In this document: positions 39,012-50,590 of the stretch, piece after piece
Layout of the letters: every line of letters starts with the position of its first letter
How positions within the stretch are numbered: the first letter of the stretch is position 1
Assembly (NCBI RefSeq): GCF_030676415.1
Contig: NZ_JAUUTW010000005.1
Span: 124,001-188,000, forward strand
DNA length: 64,000 nt
Direction of reading: 5' to 3'
From: Peribacillus frigoritolerans
GTDB lineage: Bacteria > Bacillota > Bacilli > Bacillales > DSM-1321
Notes under the pieces: generated by a model
What the model saw: only the letters and a program-made list of their open reading frames with translations
What the model was told of the DNA's origin: nothing
Databases searched by the model: none
Made by a program: the position numbers and the translations under genes

Positions 39012-40802
39012 TCATTCAGCATTTTCCATAATTCGAGGCAGGATAAAACTAAACGTCGTCCCTTTATTAGGTAAACTGTTTACCGAAATGAAGCCATCAT
39101 GGGCATTGATTATATTTTTCACGATGGCCAAACCCAATCCGGTACCCGAACGGCCGCGGGTCCTTGCTTTATCCGCTTTATAAAACCTCTCGAATACAAA
39201 AGGTAAATCTTCTTCGGGAATTCCAGATCCAGAGTCCCTCACATCAATGATGAGACCCCTTCGATCACTTGTCCTCTGAATGACATCAATGTTACCGCCT
39301 GGAGGTGTATGACGAATCGCATTATCAATTAAATTGGTCAAAACCTGTTCAATACGGTCCGGATCGAAATGCCATTGAATTTGATCGTCTTGCAGACTGG
39401 CTGATATTGTGATCTCTTTTTCTTTAGCCAGCCCGGAAAACTTACTTGTAATCCTCTTTAAATAAGGAGAAATAGGTACGCATTCATAGCTAAGGTTCAT
39501 TTTACCCGATTCCAATTTAGCAAGATCGAGGAGATCATTGACTAAACGTCCCATTCTCAAAGACTCATCATAGATGATGCGGGCCATTTCCACCTTTTCC
39601 TCTTCACTGCTCGCAATGTCATCTACAATCGCTTCACTATATCCTTGCAACATTGAAATCGGCGTTCTTAACTCATGGGAGACATTCGCTATGAAATCCG
39701 TCCTAAGTTTGTCCATACGTCTTTCATCACTCATATCCCGTATGATGGCCACCGCTCCGCGAATATTGTCGGCATTTGTATATAGCGGACTGACAATCAA
39801 TCCCCAATCACGGCCCTGCAAGGTAATTTCACCGACTTGCTCCTTATCGAAGGACTCTGATTCATCAAAAAGATTCATCAAAACCAAGGGGACATTCACA
39901 TTATCTTCCCGGTTATAACCCTTTTCAAAGTACCAGGATTGCAGAAACCTTTCCGCTGGCGGATTCGTTTCAAGAATTGTGCCATCTTTATTGAAGGTAA
40001 TGACCCCATCTGCCATACTGCTAAGGATGCTTGAGAGATGTTCCTTTTCCTGACTTAGTGCATTCATATTGAATTTCAGTTGCTTCCTCATCTGATTAAA
40101 CGCTATGGCCAGCTCACCGATTTCATCTTGAGTCAAGATTGGTACCTTTGTATCAAATTTCCCCCGGGCAATCGCTAAAGCGGCTTCCCTCATCTTCACC
40201 AAGGGGGCATTGATTCTTGTGGATAAAAAGAAAGCAAAAATCGTTGTCAAAATAATGGCGATGCCCGCTGCCAATAAAATGAACTGTGTAGTCGATTTTG
40301 TGGTTTCTTCCATGGACTCCAACGATTGAAATAGGAAAACTTCATCCTGTTCCCCATTCAATTCAAGTGGAATGCCTACTACGATTGCGGACAATTCCTC
40401 GTTTTCCGCATCATCGGATAGGGCCATTTCCTTTTTTACAGTCTTTCTTTCGGTAAAAACCTTGAGCAATTCAGAATCATTTTTAATGGATTCCGGAGTG
40501 ATTTCAAACTCATTATCTCCCCCGATGGATGAGAATACCATTTTATCATCATTAAGAATGATCATTTTCGTTTCATTGCCTATTAATTCCGAAGCTATTT
40601 GTAAAACCTCATTGCTGGATCCCTGATGTTCATTGGTTACCTTAATGATTTGTTCAGCGGTTTTGGTTAAATCATTTTCAATATTTTCAATTTGGAAGTT
40701 CTCAAAGAATTCAACCAGGAGAACGGTTAAAACGATTAATACAAACGACACGAGCAATAGGATCGTTGCCCATAGCTTCCCTACAACACTGCCCCATAGC
40801 AT
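39012..40802 (-). CDS. resE: Sensor histidine kinase ResE
   Basis: 596 residues: two membrane helices (about 8-30 and 170-190) around an extracellular sensor domain, HAMP (about 190-245), PAS (about 250-350), HisKA with [14 protein letters not shown] and HATPase with [11 protein letters not shown] and [12 protein letters not shown]. Phosphorylates ResD under oxygen limitation or nitric oxide. Its ATG overlaps the resD stop as TGATG, implying coupling. Confidence 0.95.
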   Translation of the reverse strand: MLWGSVVGKLWATILLLVSFVLIVLTVLLVEFFENFQIENIENDLTKTAEQIIKVTNEHQGSSNEVLQIASELIGNETKMIILNDDKMVFSSIGGDNEFEITPESIKNDSELLKVFTERKTVKKEMALSDDAENEELSAIVVGIPLELNGEQDEVFLFQSLESMEETTKSTTQFILLAAGIAIILTTIFAFFLSTRINAPLVKMREAALAIARGKFDTKVPILTQDEIGELAIAFNQMRKQLKFNMNALSQEKEHLSSILSSMADGVITFNKDGTILETNPPAERFLQSWYFEKGYNREDNVNVPLVLMNLFDESESFDKEQVGEITLQGRDWGLIVSPLYTNADNIRGAVAIIRDMSDERRMDKLRTDFIANVSHELRTPISMLQGYSEAIVDDIASSEEEKVEMARIIYDESLRMGRLVNDLLDLAKLESGKMNLSYECVPISPYLKRITSKFSGLAKEKEITISASLQDDQIQWHFDPDRIEQVLTNLIDNAIRHTPPGGNIDVIQRTSDRRGLIIDVRDSGSGIPEEDLPFVFERFYKADKARTRGRSGTGLGLAIVKNIINAHDGFISVNSLPNKGTTFSFILPRIMENAE

Positions 40803-41518
40803 CAGTCATTAATGACTTCGAACTTGTAACCTACACCCCAAACGGTGACAATCATCTTGGCCGCGTTTTCGGATATACGATTTAATTTTTCACGTAAGCG
40901 TTTAACATGCGTGTCAACAGTTCGAAGATCTCCAAAGAATTCATAGTGCCACACTTCTTTTAACAATTGCTCCCGATCGAAAACCTTATCTGGGGATTTC
41001 GCCAAGAAATATAATAATTCATATTCTTTTGGTGTTAATGAAACCTCTTTGTTATCAGCGAGTACACGGTGAGCATCATTATCAATGGTTAGATGTGAGA
41101 AGACGATCACGTCTTTTGCCGTCGTTTCCGTCTGCATGTAACTTGTGCTTGAAGAGCGGCGTAATAAAGCTTTAACCCTTAACACGACTTCACGGGGGCT
41201 GAAAGGCTTTACGATATAATCATCGGTCCCCACTTCAAACCCTTGAACGCGATTCACTTCTTCCCCTTTAGCAGTCAGCATGATAATCGGTGTCGTTTTC
41301 TTTTCCCTTAATTCACGGCAAACTTCGATTCCATCTTTACCAGGCATCATAATATCCAATAAAATTAATTCATAATCATTTTCAAGGGCTTTTGTTAAAG
41401 CCATATCTCCATTTTCAGCTTCATCGATTATGTATTCTTCTCTTTCCAAATACATCTTTAGCAGCCGGCGGATTCTTTCCTCATCATCCACCACGAGAAT
41501 TTTAATAGCATTATACAT
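40802..41518 (-). CDS. resD: Response regulator ResD
   Basis: 238-residue OmpR/PhoB-type regulator: receiver with [11 protein letters not shown] (phosphoacceptor Asp about residue 57) and conserved Lys in YIVKPFSP; C-terminal winged helix with [11 protein letters not shown] and [11 protein letters not shown]. Controls anaerobic and respiratory genes including resABC. Separated from resC by 297 bases, so it probably also has its own promoter. Confidence 0.96.
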   Translation of the reverse strand: MYNAIKILVVDDEERIRRLLKMYLEREEYIIDEAENGDMALTKALENDYELILLDIMMPGKDGIEVCRELREKKTTPIIMLTAKGEEVNRVQGFEVGTDDYIVKPFSPREVVLRVKALLRRSSSTSYMQTETTAKDVIVFSHLTIDNDAHRVLADNKEVSLTPKEYELLYFLAKSPDKVFDREQLLKEVWHYEFFGDLRTVDTHVKRLREKLNRISENAAKMIVTVWGVGYKFEVIND

Positions 41519-41815
41519 TATGTAATCAGCCTCCTATCATATATTCTACAAAACGAAAACTTCCATGACTAATACTTTTTACTTACAAAGTACGATAAAG
41601 AGCCAATTTCGCCTGGCTTCCATGAACCTTTCACCATTTTGTCACAAAAAAAAGGACTTCGACCTCTCACTTAGAATTCATTAATGCTATTTCACCGAAA
41701 TATTCTTATTAAAGGGAGTGATGGAAAAAGGGATCATTCTCAAGAAAAATCGATAAGCCAACTCCTCGACGTTTCTATCAAAAGACCCCCTTCATCTAAA
41801 TATTACAATACAGAA
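41519..41815. other. Interval between resC and resD
   Basis: No gene. Minus strand contains TTTGTGACAAAATGG (near 41630-41650), resembling ResD sites (TTTGTGAAT). A related TTTTGTGACATT occurs upstream of resA near 45268-45280. Possible autoregulation, unproven. Confidence 0.35.
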
Positions 41816-42994
41816 TCAAGCATATGAATGCAAACCAGCAATAACAAGATTAACGAATATCAAGTTAAACATGATGATGGCAAAACCGATGACGGCAAGC
41901 CAAGCTGATTTTTCCCCTTGCCACCCCTTTGACATGCGCAGATGCAAGAAAGCCGCATAAAACAACCAAGTAACCAGTGCCCAGACCTCTTTCGGATCCC
42001 AGCCCCAGAATCGTGTCCAGGCCACTTGAGCCCAGATCATTGCAAATATGAGGGCACCGAGTGTAAAGATCGGAAAACCGATAAGGACCGAACGATAACT
42101 AATCTCGTCCAATAAATTCAAATTCACATTTTTAACGATCGGTTTAATCAATGCTGCCACTCTTTTACGGGCAATCAACCTTATTAAACCATACAGGACG
42201 AGTCCCATACCGAATGACCAAAGTACAGTATTCAGTTTCTTGGCATTGATCAGTGCAGGCATGTCCACCAGTGGTTCAAATCGATCCGTCTCGATAAGTT
42301 TCCCTTCATTGGGACCTACCAATGCCGGTAGGTTGAATTCCTGTTTGACCTCGGCACCATGTTTATCGACCCAATCAAAATTCGCCTTATAATCCATGGC
42401 AGCAAAAGAAGAAGTGATGATGACGAAGCCGATGGTGCAGACTAATGTGAACATGATGACTTCAAGCCAGAACGTTCTTTTGCTTGATTTTGTCTGATCG
42501 ACGAATTTGATTAAATAAATGATGGCAGTAACGAAACTTATGGCAAGGATCGACTGTCCTGCCGCTGCAGTCGTTACATGAATATGAAGCCAATCGCTCT
42601 GCAAAGCAGGAATGAGTGGCGAAATTTCTGTAGGGAACATACTTGCATATGCGATTATCAATAACGCAATAGGTAAAGCGAATAGCCCAAGGGCAGGTGT
42701 TTTATAAAGAAAATAAATTAATATGAAAGCACCGACCAGCATCATTCCGAAAAAGGTCGTAAATTCAAACAGATTACTTACCGGGGCATGGCCGGCAGCA
42801 ATCCATCTGGTGATGAAATACCCAATTTGCGCCGCGAAACCGAGAATGGTGATGAAAATGCCCAGTTTAGCCCATTTGTTTTGTTTCTTTTCCTCCGCTC
42901 CGCGTTTATCCTTGATCGATCCCCCAAATAAAAAGGTAGCGATCAGATATAATAAGAAAGCTGCATATAAAAAGTTACTGCTTAATTCAGCCAT
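41816..42994 (-). CDS. resC: Cytochrome c biogenesis protein ResC
   Basis: CcsA-type membrane subunit of the system II haem export and ligation complex. 392 residues, about eight helices, with the haem-handling [18 protein letters not shown] tryptophan-rich motif and flanking His residues ([18 protein letters not shown]). Overlaps resB by eight bases. Confidence 0.95.
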   Translation of the reverse strand: MAELSSNFLYAAFLLYLIATFLFGGSIKDKRGAEEKKQNKWAKLGIFITILGFAAQIGYFITRWIAAGHAPVSNLFEFTTFFGMMLVGAFILIYFLYKTPALGLFALPIALLIIAYASMFPTEISPLIPALQSDWLHIHVTTAAAGQSILAISFVTAIIYLIKFVDQTKSSKRTFWLEVIMFTLVCTIGFVIITSSFAAMDYKANFDWVDKHGAEVKQEFNLPALVGPNEGKLIETDRFEPLVDMPALINAKKLNTVLWSFGMGLVLYGLIRLIARKRVAALIKPIVKNVNLNLLDEISYRSVLIGFPIFTLGALIFAMIWAQVAWTRFWGWDPKEVWALVTWLFYAAFLHLRMSKGWQGEKSAWLAVIGFAIIMFNLIFVNLVIAGLHSYA

Positions 42995-44636
42995 TTAAAA
43001 CTTCCCCCTTACTAGAAGATTTCTCCTCTTCAAGTTGATCCATTGGTTCGGAAAGTGATGTTGATTCTATCGCTTGTTTGATATCTCTTTTAATACCGTG
43101 CCAGTTTTTGTTTGTATGGCCGGCCATTAAAATCTCATCATCTTTCTTCTTAATCCATATACGCCGGTGATTCCAATAAGACCCTTGGACAACGCCGATC
43201 ATGAAAATGATACCACCCGTGAATAGGATCCAAAGGGTTAAATCCTTCCTGACGGTCAAAGCCGTGACATCTTGGGTTTCCACACCATTAAAAGCCATTT
43301 TATAAGTGTTTTCCCCTAAAGGCTCCACAGTTTCCTTAATCGCTACGAAACTGACTTCACCCTCTGGCTTATCCGGAGTATGCATTTTAAAGATAAATGC
43401 TGGATTATTCGGAATCTTCGATATCGTTCTAGGTTCGCCTTTTTCATCGAACTCGAAATCGGGGAAATAACTGATCAAGTCAACGGAATATCCATCTTTC
43501 AACTCGTATTTCTTTTGAGGATTATTCAAATCAACCTTTAAGCTTCCATATTTCTCTTCGGTTTTTTTATTTATCAAATTAAATGCCATCGTACTGAGCT
43601 CATCCAGTTTATAGTCTACTTGGTAGAGGGCATAATGATCATGTTTCAGAGGTTCATTGACTTTGATTTTATAATCTTTAAGCTTATCAAGGTCCACTTT
43701 TTCCCCAGGTAAGGTTTCTCCCTTGCGCTCATACAACGTAACATCGGATTGATAGGTTTTTGCGATCGTACCGGTTTTATCAATGGCAGCACTGTACTGC
43801 TCATCTTCTTCATTCTCTTTGTCATACACCTCTAAGGTAAACTCATTATTCTGAAGGTAATATTCACCATTTGTACCCGGAATTTCTTTTCTCTCGCCTT
43901 CACGCAGCCAAAGTACTTTGTCGATATACATCCCAGGGACGGAACGCAATAATGCTCCAATTAAGAAAACGATAAGTCCAATATGATTTACGTAGGGTCC
44001 CCAACGTGAAAAACGACCCTTTTCGGCAAGTATATGACCGTTTTCCTCTCGTATATGATAACGCTGCCTTTTTAGTCTATCCTTTACTTCTTCAAGGTTT
44101 ATATCTTGGTCTTCAAGCTTTGTCACCCCATAAATCCGCTGACGTTTCATGAAACCGTCATGACGTGTGACCCCTTGTTTTTTTAACGATCGATATAATG
44201 GAAAGAACCGGTCGATACTGGCAATCAATAGTGATATGCCCAGCATGCCTATGATAATCAAATACCACCATGAACTATACAAGTTATGAAACCCGAGCTC
44301 ATAATACACCATTCCGAACCAGCCGTATTCCAGTTCATAATGCTCTGCAGGCGTAGCTGTTGAAGGGATGTACATTTCCTGAGGTAAAATCGTCCCGATA
44401 GCTGAAGCGATCAAGGCAATGACAATGAGCGTCACCCCTACCTTAACGGAAGAAAAGAAGTTCCATATTTTATCAATGATCGTTTTTTTATATGTTTGTG
44501 AACGCCTGGCACTTCCTTCATATCTCATATCAATAAGATTGTTTTCTTTTTCGTTACCAAGCACCATCCCGCATTTCCCACAAATCTTTGTGCCAAACGG
44601 ATTTATATGACCACAATCGCATTTTACTTCTTTCAT
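42987..44636 (-). CDS. resB: Cytochrome c biogenesis protein ResB
   Basis: Partner of ResC in haem delivery to apocytochrome c. 549 residues: N-terminal zinc-ribbon-like [18 protein letters not shown], three membrane helices before a large extracellular domain (about 230-450), and a C-terminal helix. Same architecture as B. subtilis ResB. 17 bases after resA. Confidence 0.95.
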   Translation of the reverse strand: MKEVKCDCGHINPFGTKICGKCGMVLGNEKENNLIDMRYEGSARRSQTYKKTIIDKIWNFFSSVKVGVTLIVIALIASAIGTILPQEMYIPSTATPAEHYELEYGWFGMVYYELGFHNLYSSWWYLIIIGMLGISLLIASIDRFFPLYRSLKKQGVTRHDGFMKRQRIYGVTKLEDQDINLEEVKDRLKRQRYHIREENGHILAEKGRFSRWGPYVNHIGLIVFLIGALLRSVPGMYIDKVLWLREGERKEIPGTNGEYYLQNNEFTLEVYDKENEEDEQYSAAIDKTGTIAKTYQSDVTLYERKGETLPGEKVDLDKLKDYKIKVNEPLKHDHYALYQVDYKLDELSTMAFNLINKKTEEKYGSLKVDLNNPQKKYELKDGYSVDLISYFPDFEFDEKGEPRTISKIPNNPAFIFKMHTPDKPEGEVSFVAIKETVEPLGENTYKMAFNGVETQDVTALTVRKDLTLWILFTGGIIFMIGVVQGSYWNHRRIWIKKKDDEILMAGHTNKNWHGIKRDIKQAIESTSLSEPMDQLEEEKSSSKGEVLNG

Positions 44637-44653
44637 GTCAAAAACTCCCCAAT

Positions 44654-45184
44654 TTATGGTTTAATTCTCTCCATATGCTTTTGGATGCTCTCTTCTGTCA
44701 AAGCTCCGGTGATGATATCTATCACTTTACCCTCTTTATCAACCAAAAAGGTGACAGGCAATATATCGACGCGATAAGCATTTTCCACTTCCCTACCTTT
44801 ATCGATCATGACAGGAAAGGTTAGATCATGCTTTGTAATGAAATTATTGACAGCATAGTCAGATTCCCCGACATTAACCGCCAATATCTCAACGCCCTGG
44901 TCTTTAAAGTTTTTATATTGATTTTCCATATAAGGCATTTCATATTCACACGGCTTGCAATATGTACCCCAAAAGTTCAGGAAGACGCCTTTCCCCTTGT
45001 AATCGGAAAGTTTATGCTCATTACCTTTCATATCAGTCAAGACGAAATTGGGTGCATCGGATCCTTTTCTCAGACTTTCATTCTTATCTTTAGTGAAGTT
45101 CGTATAAAGGGCAAACACTAAAGCTGCACCTAAAAGCAGGAGAATGATGGTTCTGCTAATTAGGCGTCGCTTCTTTTTATCCAT
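44654..45184 (-). CDS. resA: Thiol-disulfide oxidoreductase ResA
   Basis: Membrane-anchored, extracytoplasmic thioredoxin-fold protein that reduces the CxxCH haem site of apocytochrome c. 176 residues: membrane anchor (about 10-27) and active site YCKPC (Cys-Lys-Pro-Cys; B. subtilis has CEPC) in FWGTYCKPCEYE. First gene of the res operon. Confidence 0.94.
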   Translation of the reverse strand: MDKKKRRLISRTIILLLLGAALVFALYTNFTKDKNESLRKGSDAPNFVLTDMKGNEHKLSDYKGKGVFLNFWGTYCKPCEYEMPYMENQYKNFKDQGVEILAVNVGESDYAVNNFITKHDLTFPVMIDKGREVENAYRVDILPVTFLVDKEGKVIDIITGALTEESIQKHMERIKP

Positions 45185-45313
45185 AGAGATCCTCCTAAGG
45201 CCACACTAAATTTAACCATACCATTATACCATTTAACGCCATGTCCTTTTTATTTACATTTCTGAAGGTTTTGTGACATTCTTTCGATTCATGAAGGAAA
45301 AGGTATTTACAGG

Positions 45314-45356
45314 TTGTTTTCCACCACCCATTCTTCCAGGGAAGAATAGGGTAGTG
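45314..45356. other. Strong hairpin between rluB and resA
   Basis: Stem CCACTACCCtATTCTTCC/AGAATgGGTgGTGG with no T-tract on either strand. Could be a read-through-limiting structure or leader fold. Rest of the 205-base gap is unassigned. Confidence 0.5.
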
Positions 45357-45389
45357 GTTTCAACCTATTAATACAGAAAAAATTCTTTC

Positions 45390-46130
45390 TTACATTCTCC
45401 GCTGTTTAGGTTCGGTCGTTGCTAAAGTCCTCATTAATTTAACTTCATGTGGAGTCAGCTCCCGGGAATCTCCTGCTGTTAAACCGTCCAAGGTCAAGAA
45501 ACCATATTGTTCCCTCTTCAATTTAATGACGGGATGGCCAATTGCCTCGAACATCCGGCGGACTTGCCTGTTCCTGCCTTCATGTATTGTGATTTCAACT
45601 ATGGCCGTTTCCTTTTTCTTGTCGGTAGACAATACCCTTGTCTTGGCTGGTGCAGTCTTGCCATCCTCCAACTTGATACCTTTATCCAACTTTTTCAAGC
45701 TTTCACGCAAAGGCATCCCTTTCACTTTTGCCACATACACTTTATCCACTTCATGCTTCGGATGCATTAACGTGTTTGCAAATTCCCCGTCATTGGTTAA
45801 AATCAACAAGCCCGAAGTATCGTAATCCAACCTGCCAACTGGATAAATCCGTTCATTGATGTAAGGGAAAAAGTCCGTTACGACTTTTCTATTCTTATCA
45901 TCAGAAACTGCCGAAATGACACCGCGCGGTTTATAGAATAGGAAATAAACCGGGGCTTCTTTTTCAAGCGGGACTTCATTAACCTCAACCTTATCATTAG
46001 GCCCCACTTTCACACCTAATTCCTTCACTACTTTGCCGTTCACTTTTACCTTGCCTTCTAATATCAACTCTTCTGCTTTACGGCGGGAAGCCAGTCCAGC
46101 ATGTGCTATCACCTTTTGTAATCGTTCCAT
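45390..46130 (-). CDS. rluB: 23S rRNA pseudouridine synthase RluB
   Basis: Forms pseudouridine near position 2605 of 23S rRNA (family knowledge). 246 residues: N-terminal S4 domain (about 1-60) and catalytic domain with GRLDYDTSGLLILTNDG (catalytic Asp) and EGRNRQVRRMFEAIGHPV. Known as ypuL in B. subtilis, between spmB and resA as here. Confidence 0.94.
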   Translation of the reverse strand: MERLQKVIAHAGLASRRKAEELILEGKVKVNGKVVKELGVKVGPNDKVEVNEVPLEKEAPVYFLFYKPRGVISAVSDDKNRKVVTDFFPYINERIYPVGRLDYDTSGLLILTNDGEFANTLMHPKHEVDKVYVAKVKGMPLRESLKKLDKGIKLEDGKTAPAKTRVLSTDKKKETAIVEITIHEGRNRQVRRMFEAIGHPVIKLKREQYGFLTLDGLTAGDSRELTPHEVKLMRTLATTEPKQRRM

Positions 46131-46443
46131 CTATCTTCACCCCATAGTATAATCATTCGTTTGTTATTGTCTATACATACACAATCATACAATTATTACA
46201 TATTGAGAGGCAAAAACAAAAGGTTTTTCGCGATTAAGAGCTTTTCTTTTATTATTACACCAATAATGGGACGGTTAAATGGGTTGGTTTCCATAATGAG
46301 TGTAACATAGCTTATTTTTCCATACAAAAAAATGTTTCTTTTAGACGAAAGTTTGAATCCGCTTAAAAATGGAGAGCTTAACATAGCCGATTTTTTAAGA
46401 AAAAGACAAAAAAAAGAAATGGAATCACCCATTTCCCTAGCCT
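46131..46443. other. Interval between rluB and spmB
   Basis: Contains the spmB terminator at 46407-46437 (GAAATGG/CCATTTC plus eight T on the minus strand). Nothing else recognised. Confidence 0.6.
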
Positions 46444-46983
46444 TTAATTCATACCGAAAACAAGTGTGACGACGATAACGGCAGCTATGATTCCGATCAA
46501 GTCTGCCAAAAGACCGACCTTAAGGGCATCACCCATTTTTTTGATCCCGACGGCTCCAAAATAAACGGTCAATACATAGAAAGTAGTATCCGTACTTCCC
46601 TGAATCGTGGCAGCCAAGCGCCCAACAAAAGAATCCGGTCCATAAACTGATATCAGGTCGCTGGTTATTCCCAAAGCGGCAGTTCCAGATATTGGTCTAA
46701 TAATCGCAAGGGGTAAAACCTCAGACGGAAAATGAAGAAGGGAAAGCAAGGGGTGCAGTGATTGTACAATGAAATCCAAGGCCCCTGATGCCCTAAATAC
46801 TGAAATCGCCACAAGCATCCCTACCAGGAAAGGGATGAGGGAAAAGGACATGCTGATTCCTTCTTTCCCCCCCTCAACGAAGGTCTCATAGGTGGGAACT
46901 CTTTTCAATGTGCCGTACAGTAATATACAGAGGATCAAAATCGGTATCATCCAAATTGAAATGGTGGTCATCCAGTGCAACAT
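46444..46983 (-). CDS. spmB: Spore maturation protein B
   Basis: 179-residue membrane protein with nucleoside-recognition/gate fold, five hydrophobic segments; sequence includes SFSLIPFLVGMLVAISVFRASGALD and STDTTFYVLTVYFGAVGI. Needed with SpmA for spore core dehydration and heat resistance. Starts one base after the spmA stop; co-transcribed with dacB and spmA in the mother cell. Confidence 0.94.
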   Translation of the reverse strand: MLHWMTTISIWMIPILILCILLYGTLKRVPTYETFVEGGKEGISMSFSLIPFLVGMLVAISVFRASGALDFIVQSLHPLLSLLHFPSEVLPLAIIRPISGTAALGITSDLISVYGPDSFVGRLAATIQGSTDTTFYVLTVYFGAVGIKKMGDALKVGLLADLIGIIAAVIVVTLVFGMN

Positions 46984-46984
46984 C

Positions 46985-47578
46985 CTATTCCCTCCCGCTC
47001 CTCTTTCTCCTGTAATAAAAATATCGATCTATCGCGATTCCTCCAACGGCAGAAATGGCCGTTGCTATTATGGTCGGAAAAACGATGTCCGTCGGGGAGT
47101 GTGCATCGTAATTCATGCGAATCGCAATGACAGTAGTCGGAATCAACGTTACGCTTGAGGTATTGATTGCTAAAAAAGTGACCATCGAGCGGCTGACCGT
47201 TGCTTTTCCTCCATTTAGTTTCTTTAGCTGTTCCATGGCTTTTATACCAAGAGGCGTAGCTGCATTCCCCAATCCGAATGTGTTTGCCATCATATTGGAA
47301 AGTATATACCCCATAGCGGGATGATTAGGAGGCACTTCAGGGAATAGCCATCTCATGAACGGCCTGAACAAGTTGGATAGTTTATCTAACAGCCCCGATT
47401 CCTCCGCTATTTTCATCAAACCCAGCCAAAAGACAAGTATGCTCATCAGTCCCAGGCAAAGGGTGACCGCTTCCTTTGCGCTGACAAATAGAGCTTCATT
47501 CACCTGATCCATCGTTCCATTAATCATGCCAAAGACAATACCGATCACAAACATCCCGACCCAAATGTAATTAACCAT
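46985..47578 (-). CDS. spmA: Spore maturation protein A
   Basis: About 197 residues, membrane protein of the same fold as SpmB. The ATG used begins MVNYIWVGMFVIGIVFG and overlaps dacB by eight bases; a longer open frame runs back into dacB but would be 29 residues longer than B. subtilis SpmA. Contains STSSVTLIPTT-like NTSSVTLIP motif. Confidence 0.93.
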   Translation of the reverse strand: MVNYIWVGMFVIGIVFGMINGTMDQVNEALFVSAKEAVTLCLGLMSILVFWLGLMKIAEESGLLDKLSNLFRPFMRWLFPEVPPNHPAMGYILSNMMANTFGLGNAATPLGIKAMEQLKKLNGGKATVSRSMVTFLAINTSSVTLIPTTVIAIRMNYDAHSPTDIVFPTIIATAISAVGGIAIDRYFYYRRKRSGRE

Positions 47579-48731
47579 TGCGTCCGATTCCCAATACCGC
47601 TTCAAATACCTCAGCCCATGAAGATTGGAATGATTGTTGCTTGAAGCTTTCTTTTGCTTCCCCATAAAAAATCGAACGCGTACCTATTTTCTTGCCATCG
47701 AGATAGATGGATGCTCTGCCGACCACTTCCGGGATTTCCCTTTTATCTTTCCAAGCCTTCTGGGGCTTCAACAATTTCATTTTCACATTGACCAATTTTC
47801 TCTCTTCTTTTGTTAGTGGGTACGAAAAATTATTTTTAATGTAAACATGCCCTTCATATATTTCATTTTCCATATTTTTCACCATGCCTTCAGGTAAAAT
47901 TTCTGTCGGCTGATAATCCTTAAAGGCGGATTCGTACATTTGAATATGATCATTCCAATCATCCGGACCATTCAAGGTCACAGCAATCAGGTCATGCTCG
48001 TTTTTTGTTGCCGTCGTGACTAAGGTCCGTTTTGCTAGTTTGGTATACCCTGTTTTCCCCCCTGTGCAATACTCATATAATTGTGTAAGCAGGCGATTTT
48101 TGTTTTTCCATACATAATCCCATTGTTCTGTGGAATTAGGTGCCCTGTGTTCCTTTGTGCCGGAAATCTTTGCATACGTATCATTTTGCATGGCATAACG
48201 AGTGAGTATGGCCATATCATATGCGGTTGAATAATGGTTCTTCGTATTATCCAAACCATGCGGATTTGAAAAATGGGTATTTTTCATCCCGATTTCTTCC
48301 GCCTTTTGATTCATCATCCAGACGAATCCATCCAGGCTTCCGCCAACCTTTTCGCTGATTGCGACTGCTGCATCATTACCTGAACGAAGCATCAAGCCAT
48401 AAACCAAATCTTCGAGCTTAATTCTTTCTCCTTCTTTTAAATAAAGGGAAGAGCCCTCCGTCCCGAAGGCATTGCTGCTCACCTTCACTGTTTCATCCAT
48501 TTGACCCGATTCAATAGCCAAGATAGCCGTCATTATTTTCGTAATGCTTGCTATGCGATTCTTTTCATGGGCATTCACTTCATAAATGACCCTTCCGCTA
48601 TCCTCATCCATTAAAATCGCACTATGGGCACTTACGAATACATTTGCTTTGGCGCTTTGTACAGGTGCCATAAAAGACAACAGGAGAATGACGATACACA
48701 AACTTGGTAACCCTTTATATGGAAAACGCAT
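47571..48731 (-). CDS. dacB: Sporulation D-alanyl-D-alanine carboxypeptidase DacB (PBP5*)
   Basis: Trims cross-linking side chains of the cortex. 386 residues: signal peptide to about residue 30, then SXXK SITK, SXN as SGN and KTG as GGKTGYTK, plus a C-terminal beta domain. Upstream of spmA-spmB, as in B. subtilis, where the operon is sigma-E dependent. Confidence 0.95.
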   Translation of the reverse strand: MRFPYKGLPSLCIVILLLSFMAPVQSAKANVFVSAHSAILMDEDSGRVIYEVNAHEKNRIASITKIMTAILAIESGQMDETVKVSSNAFGTEGSSLYLKEGERIKLEDLVYGLMLRSGNDAAVAISEKVGGSLDGFVWMMNQKAEEIGMKNTHFSNPHGLDNTKNHYSTAYDMAILTRYAMQNDTYAKISGTKEHRAPNSTEQWDYVWKNKNRLLTQLYEYCTGGKTGYTKLAKRTLVTTATKNEHDLIAVTLNGPDDWNDHIQMYESAFKDYQPTEILPEGMVKNMENEIYEGHVYIKNNFSYPLTKEERKLVNVKMKLLKPQKAWKDKREIPEVVGRASIYLDGKKIGTRSIFYGEAKESFKQQSFQSSWAEVFEAVLGIGRNG

Positions 48732-48766
48732 GAGTGCCCCCTCGTCTCTTTACTTGTTTTTGTACA

Positions 48767-48795
48767 AGTTTATGCAAAGGGACAAGGGTTATGAA
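48767..48795 (-). promoter_or_regulatory. Candidate sigma-E promoter of dacB-spmAB
   Basis: Minus strand TTCATAA (48789-48795), 14-base spacer, CATAAACT (48767-48774). An AGGGTTA/TAACCCT inverted repeat (48785-48812) covers the -35 element and may be an operator. Confidence 0.55.
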
Positions 48796-48850
48796 TAAAA
48801 GAATGTAACCCTTCATGATATCTACTGATTTTCAAAGGGGATTTCCCATA

Positions 48851-48885
48851 AAAAAAATCGATAGGGGCCCCTATCGATTTAGTGT
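48851..48885 (-). terminator. Terminator after the AhpF-like reductase
   Basis: Perfect palindrome AAATCGATAGGGGCCCCTAT (continuing CGATTT) followed by a T-tract on the minus strand. Confidence 0.75.
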
Positions 48886-48889
48886 TCTA

Positions 48890-50536
48890 TCAGACTAATA
48901 ATGCAGCGATTTCATCAATTTTCTTGGCTCCAAATACCACTTCTTCATCATTGATGATCATCGCCGGCACGCTCATGACTTTATATTTCTTCTTGATTTC
49001 CTGGAAATTGCTTATATCGACCATTTCAGCTTCAACGTTAGGGTTTTCAATCGCTATGCGCTGTGCACCCACTACGACGTCTGGACAGTAGTGACATGCC
49101 AATGAAACCATAACCTTAATGTTCGCTTTTTTACTGATTCCCTTAATTGAATTCAATACGACTGAATCCAACGCTTGACCAGGTCCGGCCAGGTTATAGA
49201 TAGCCAAAATGAAGGAATTCAACTCATGGCCGCCTGGTACACCGTGGTATTTGACGCCACTGTATTCACCATTCGAATTTAAGAGGGAAACGACAGGGAA
49301 CTTATCTGCATTGATTTTTTCTTCAATTTCCGTATTTTCCCCCTTATTGTATAACTCAAGATGAAGCCTATCTCCTAATTCCGCAACATCCAACAAGAAG
49401 TCTCGCAATTCGACTGATTTTGGCAAACTTTCATCGACGATGGACACCAATGTAACGTCGCTCTCCATCTTGCCGAATATTCCCTTTAATTGGCCACGTA
49501 ACGCATCACTTAATAAAGCGCTCTTGCCTGCTGGGACAGCGGCCTGTTCTTTTTTTGCCGGCTTTTCAACTTCAGGTTCATCTTTGATTCCTAGGCGATC
49601 TTTTTCTTCTTCAATATATTTACCGGCATCCGTTGCTGCAATCGCGCCATCAGATACAGCTGTGATAATCTGGCGCAAGGATTTTGGCCTTAGGTCTCCC
49701 GCCGCATAGACACCATTCACATTAGTCTTCATATCATCATCGGTTAAAATGTAACCAGCATGATCCATTTCGATATGGCCCTTGAAAATCTCTGTTTTCG
49801 GTTCGTAACCTATGAAAACGAATACTCCAAACGTATTGTCTTCTTCCTTCGCCTTATATTCAAATTCTTCTTTAGTCGCGTTATTGATGAAACGTGCACT
49901 TTGAATCATCCCGTCTCCATATACCCCAAGGATTTCCGTATTGAATTTCACTTCAATCTTATCATTTGCCATTACTTTATCAACAATGGACGGGGCACAC
50001 GAAAAGCTTGATTCTCGGGCGATGATTGTAACTTTTGTAGCAAAGCGTGTCAGGAATATTGCTTCTTCAGCGGCTGCATATCCTGCCCCGATAACGAAAA
50101 CTTCCAACCCTTCAAAGAATTCACCATCACATGTTGAACAATAAGCTACACCGCGGCCAGTAAATTCCTCTTCACCTGGAAATCCTAGTGTTCTTGGAGT
50201 AGCACCCGTTGCAATGATGACGGCGCGGGCATGGTAGTCCCCGCCAAGGGTTTTAACGACTTTCACCTCACCGGAGAAATCCACGCCCGTTACATCAGCT
50301 TTGGCGAATTCAACGCCAAAATCTTCGTTTTGAAGCTTCATTTCTTCAACTAACCTAGGGCCCGATATATGACGGATACCAGGATAATTGGCTATTTCCG
50401 ACGTAGTTGCAGCTTGTCCGCCGCCCGTTCCTTTTTCAAGAATTATTGTTTTTAACTTAGCTCTTCCTGCATAAACGCCGGCTGAGAGGCCTGCAGGTCC
50501 GCCACCAATAATTAATAAATCATATATTTTTTTCAT
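48890..50536 (-). CDS. Domain-permuted AhpF-like peroxiredoxin reductase
   Basis: 548-residue flavoenzyme. Residues 1-310 form a thioredoxin-reductase module: FAD motif GGGPAGLSAG (11-20), redox CSTC (133-136), NAD(P) motif GAGYAAAEEA and C-terminal YAAGDLR. After a Lys/Glu/Ala linker (about 310-345), residues 346-548 form two fused thioredoxin folds with CHYC at 481-484, equivalent to the N-terminal domain of AhpF. Domain order is therefore the reverse of canonical AhpF. Transcribed downstream of ahpC and presumably reduces it. Start chosen after AAGGAG; an upstream extension of 31 codons lacks a site. Confidence 0.9.
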   Translation of the reverse strand: MKKIYDLLIIGGGPAGLSAGVYAGRAKLKTIILEKGTGGGQAATTSEIANYPGIRHISGPRLVEEMKLQNEDFGVEFAKADVTGVDFSGEVKVVKTLGGDYHARAVIIATGATPRTLGFPGEEEFTGRGVAYCSTCDGEFFEGLEVFVIGAGYAAAEEAIFLTRFATKVTIIARESSFSCAPSIVDKVMANDKIEVKFNTEILGVYGDGMIQSARFINNATKEEFEYKAKEEDNTFGVFVFIGYEPKTEIFKGHIEMDHAGYILTDDDMKTNVNGVYAAGDLRPKSLRQIITAVSDGAIAATDAGKYIEEEKDRLGIKDEPEVEKPAKKEQAAVPAGKSALLSDALRGQLKGIFGKMESDVTLVSIVDESLPKSVELRDFLLDVAELGDRLHLELYNKGENTEIEEKINADKFPVVSLLNSNGEYSGVKYHGVPGGHELNSFILAIYNLAGPGQALDSVVLNSIKGISKKANIKVMVSLACHYCPDVVVGAQRIAIENPNVEAEMVDISNFQEIKKKYKVMSVPAMIINDEEVVFGAKKIDEIAALLV

Positions 50537-50590
50537 CTTTTGTGCTCCTTGCTGAATGATAATACGTGCTAAACTGATTATTTTGAAAAA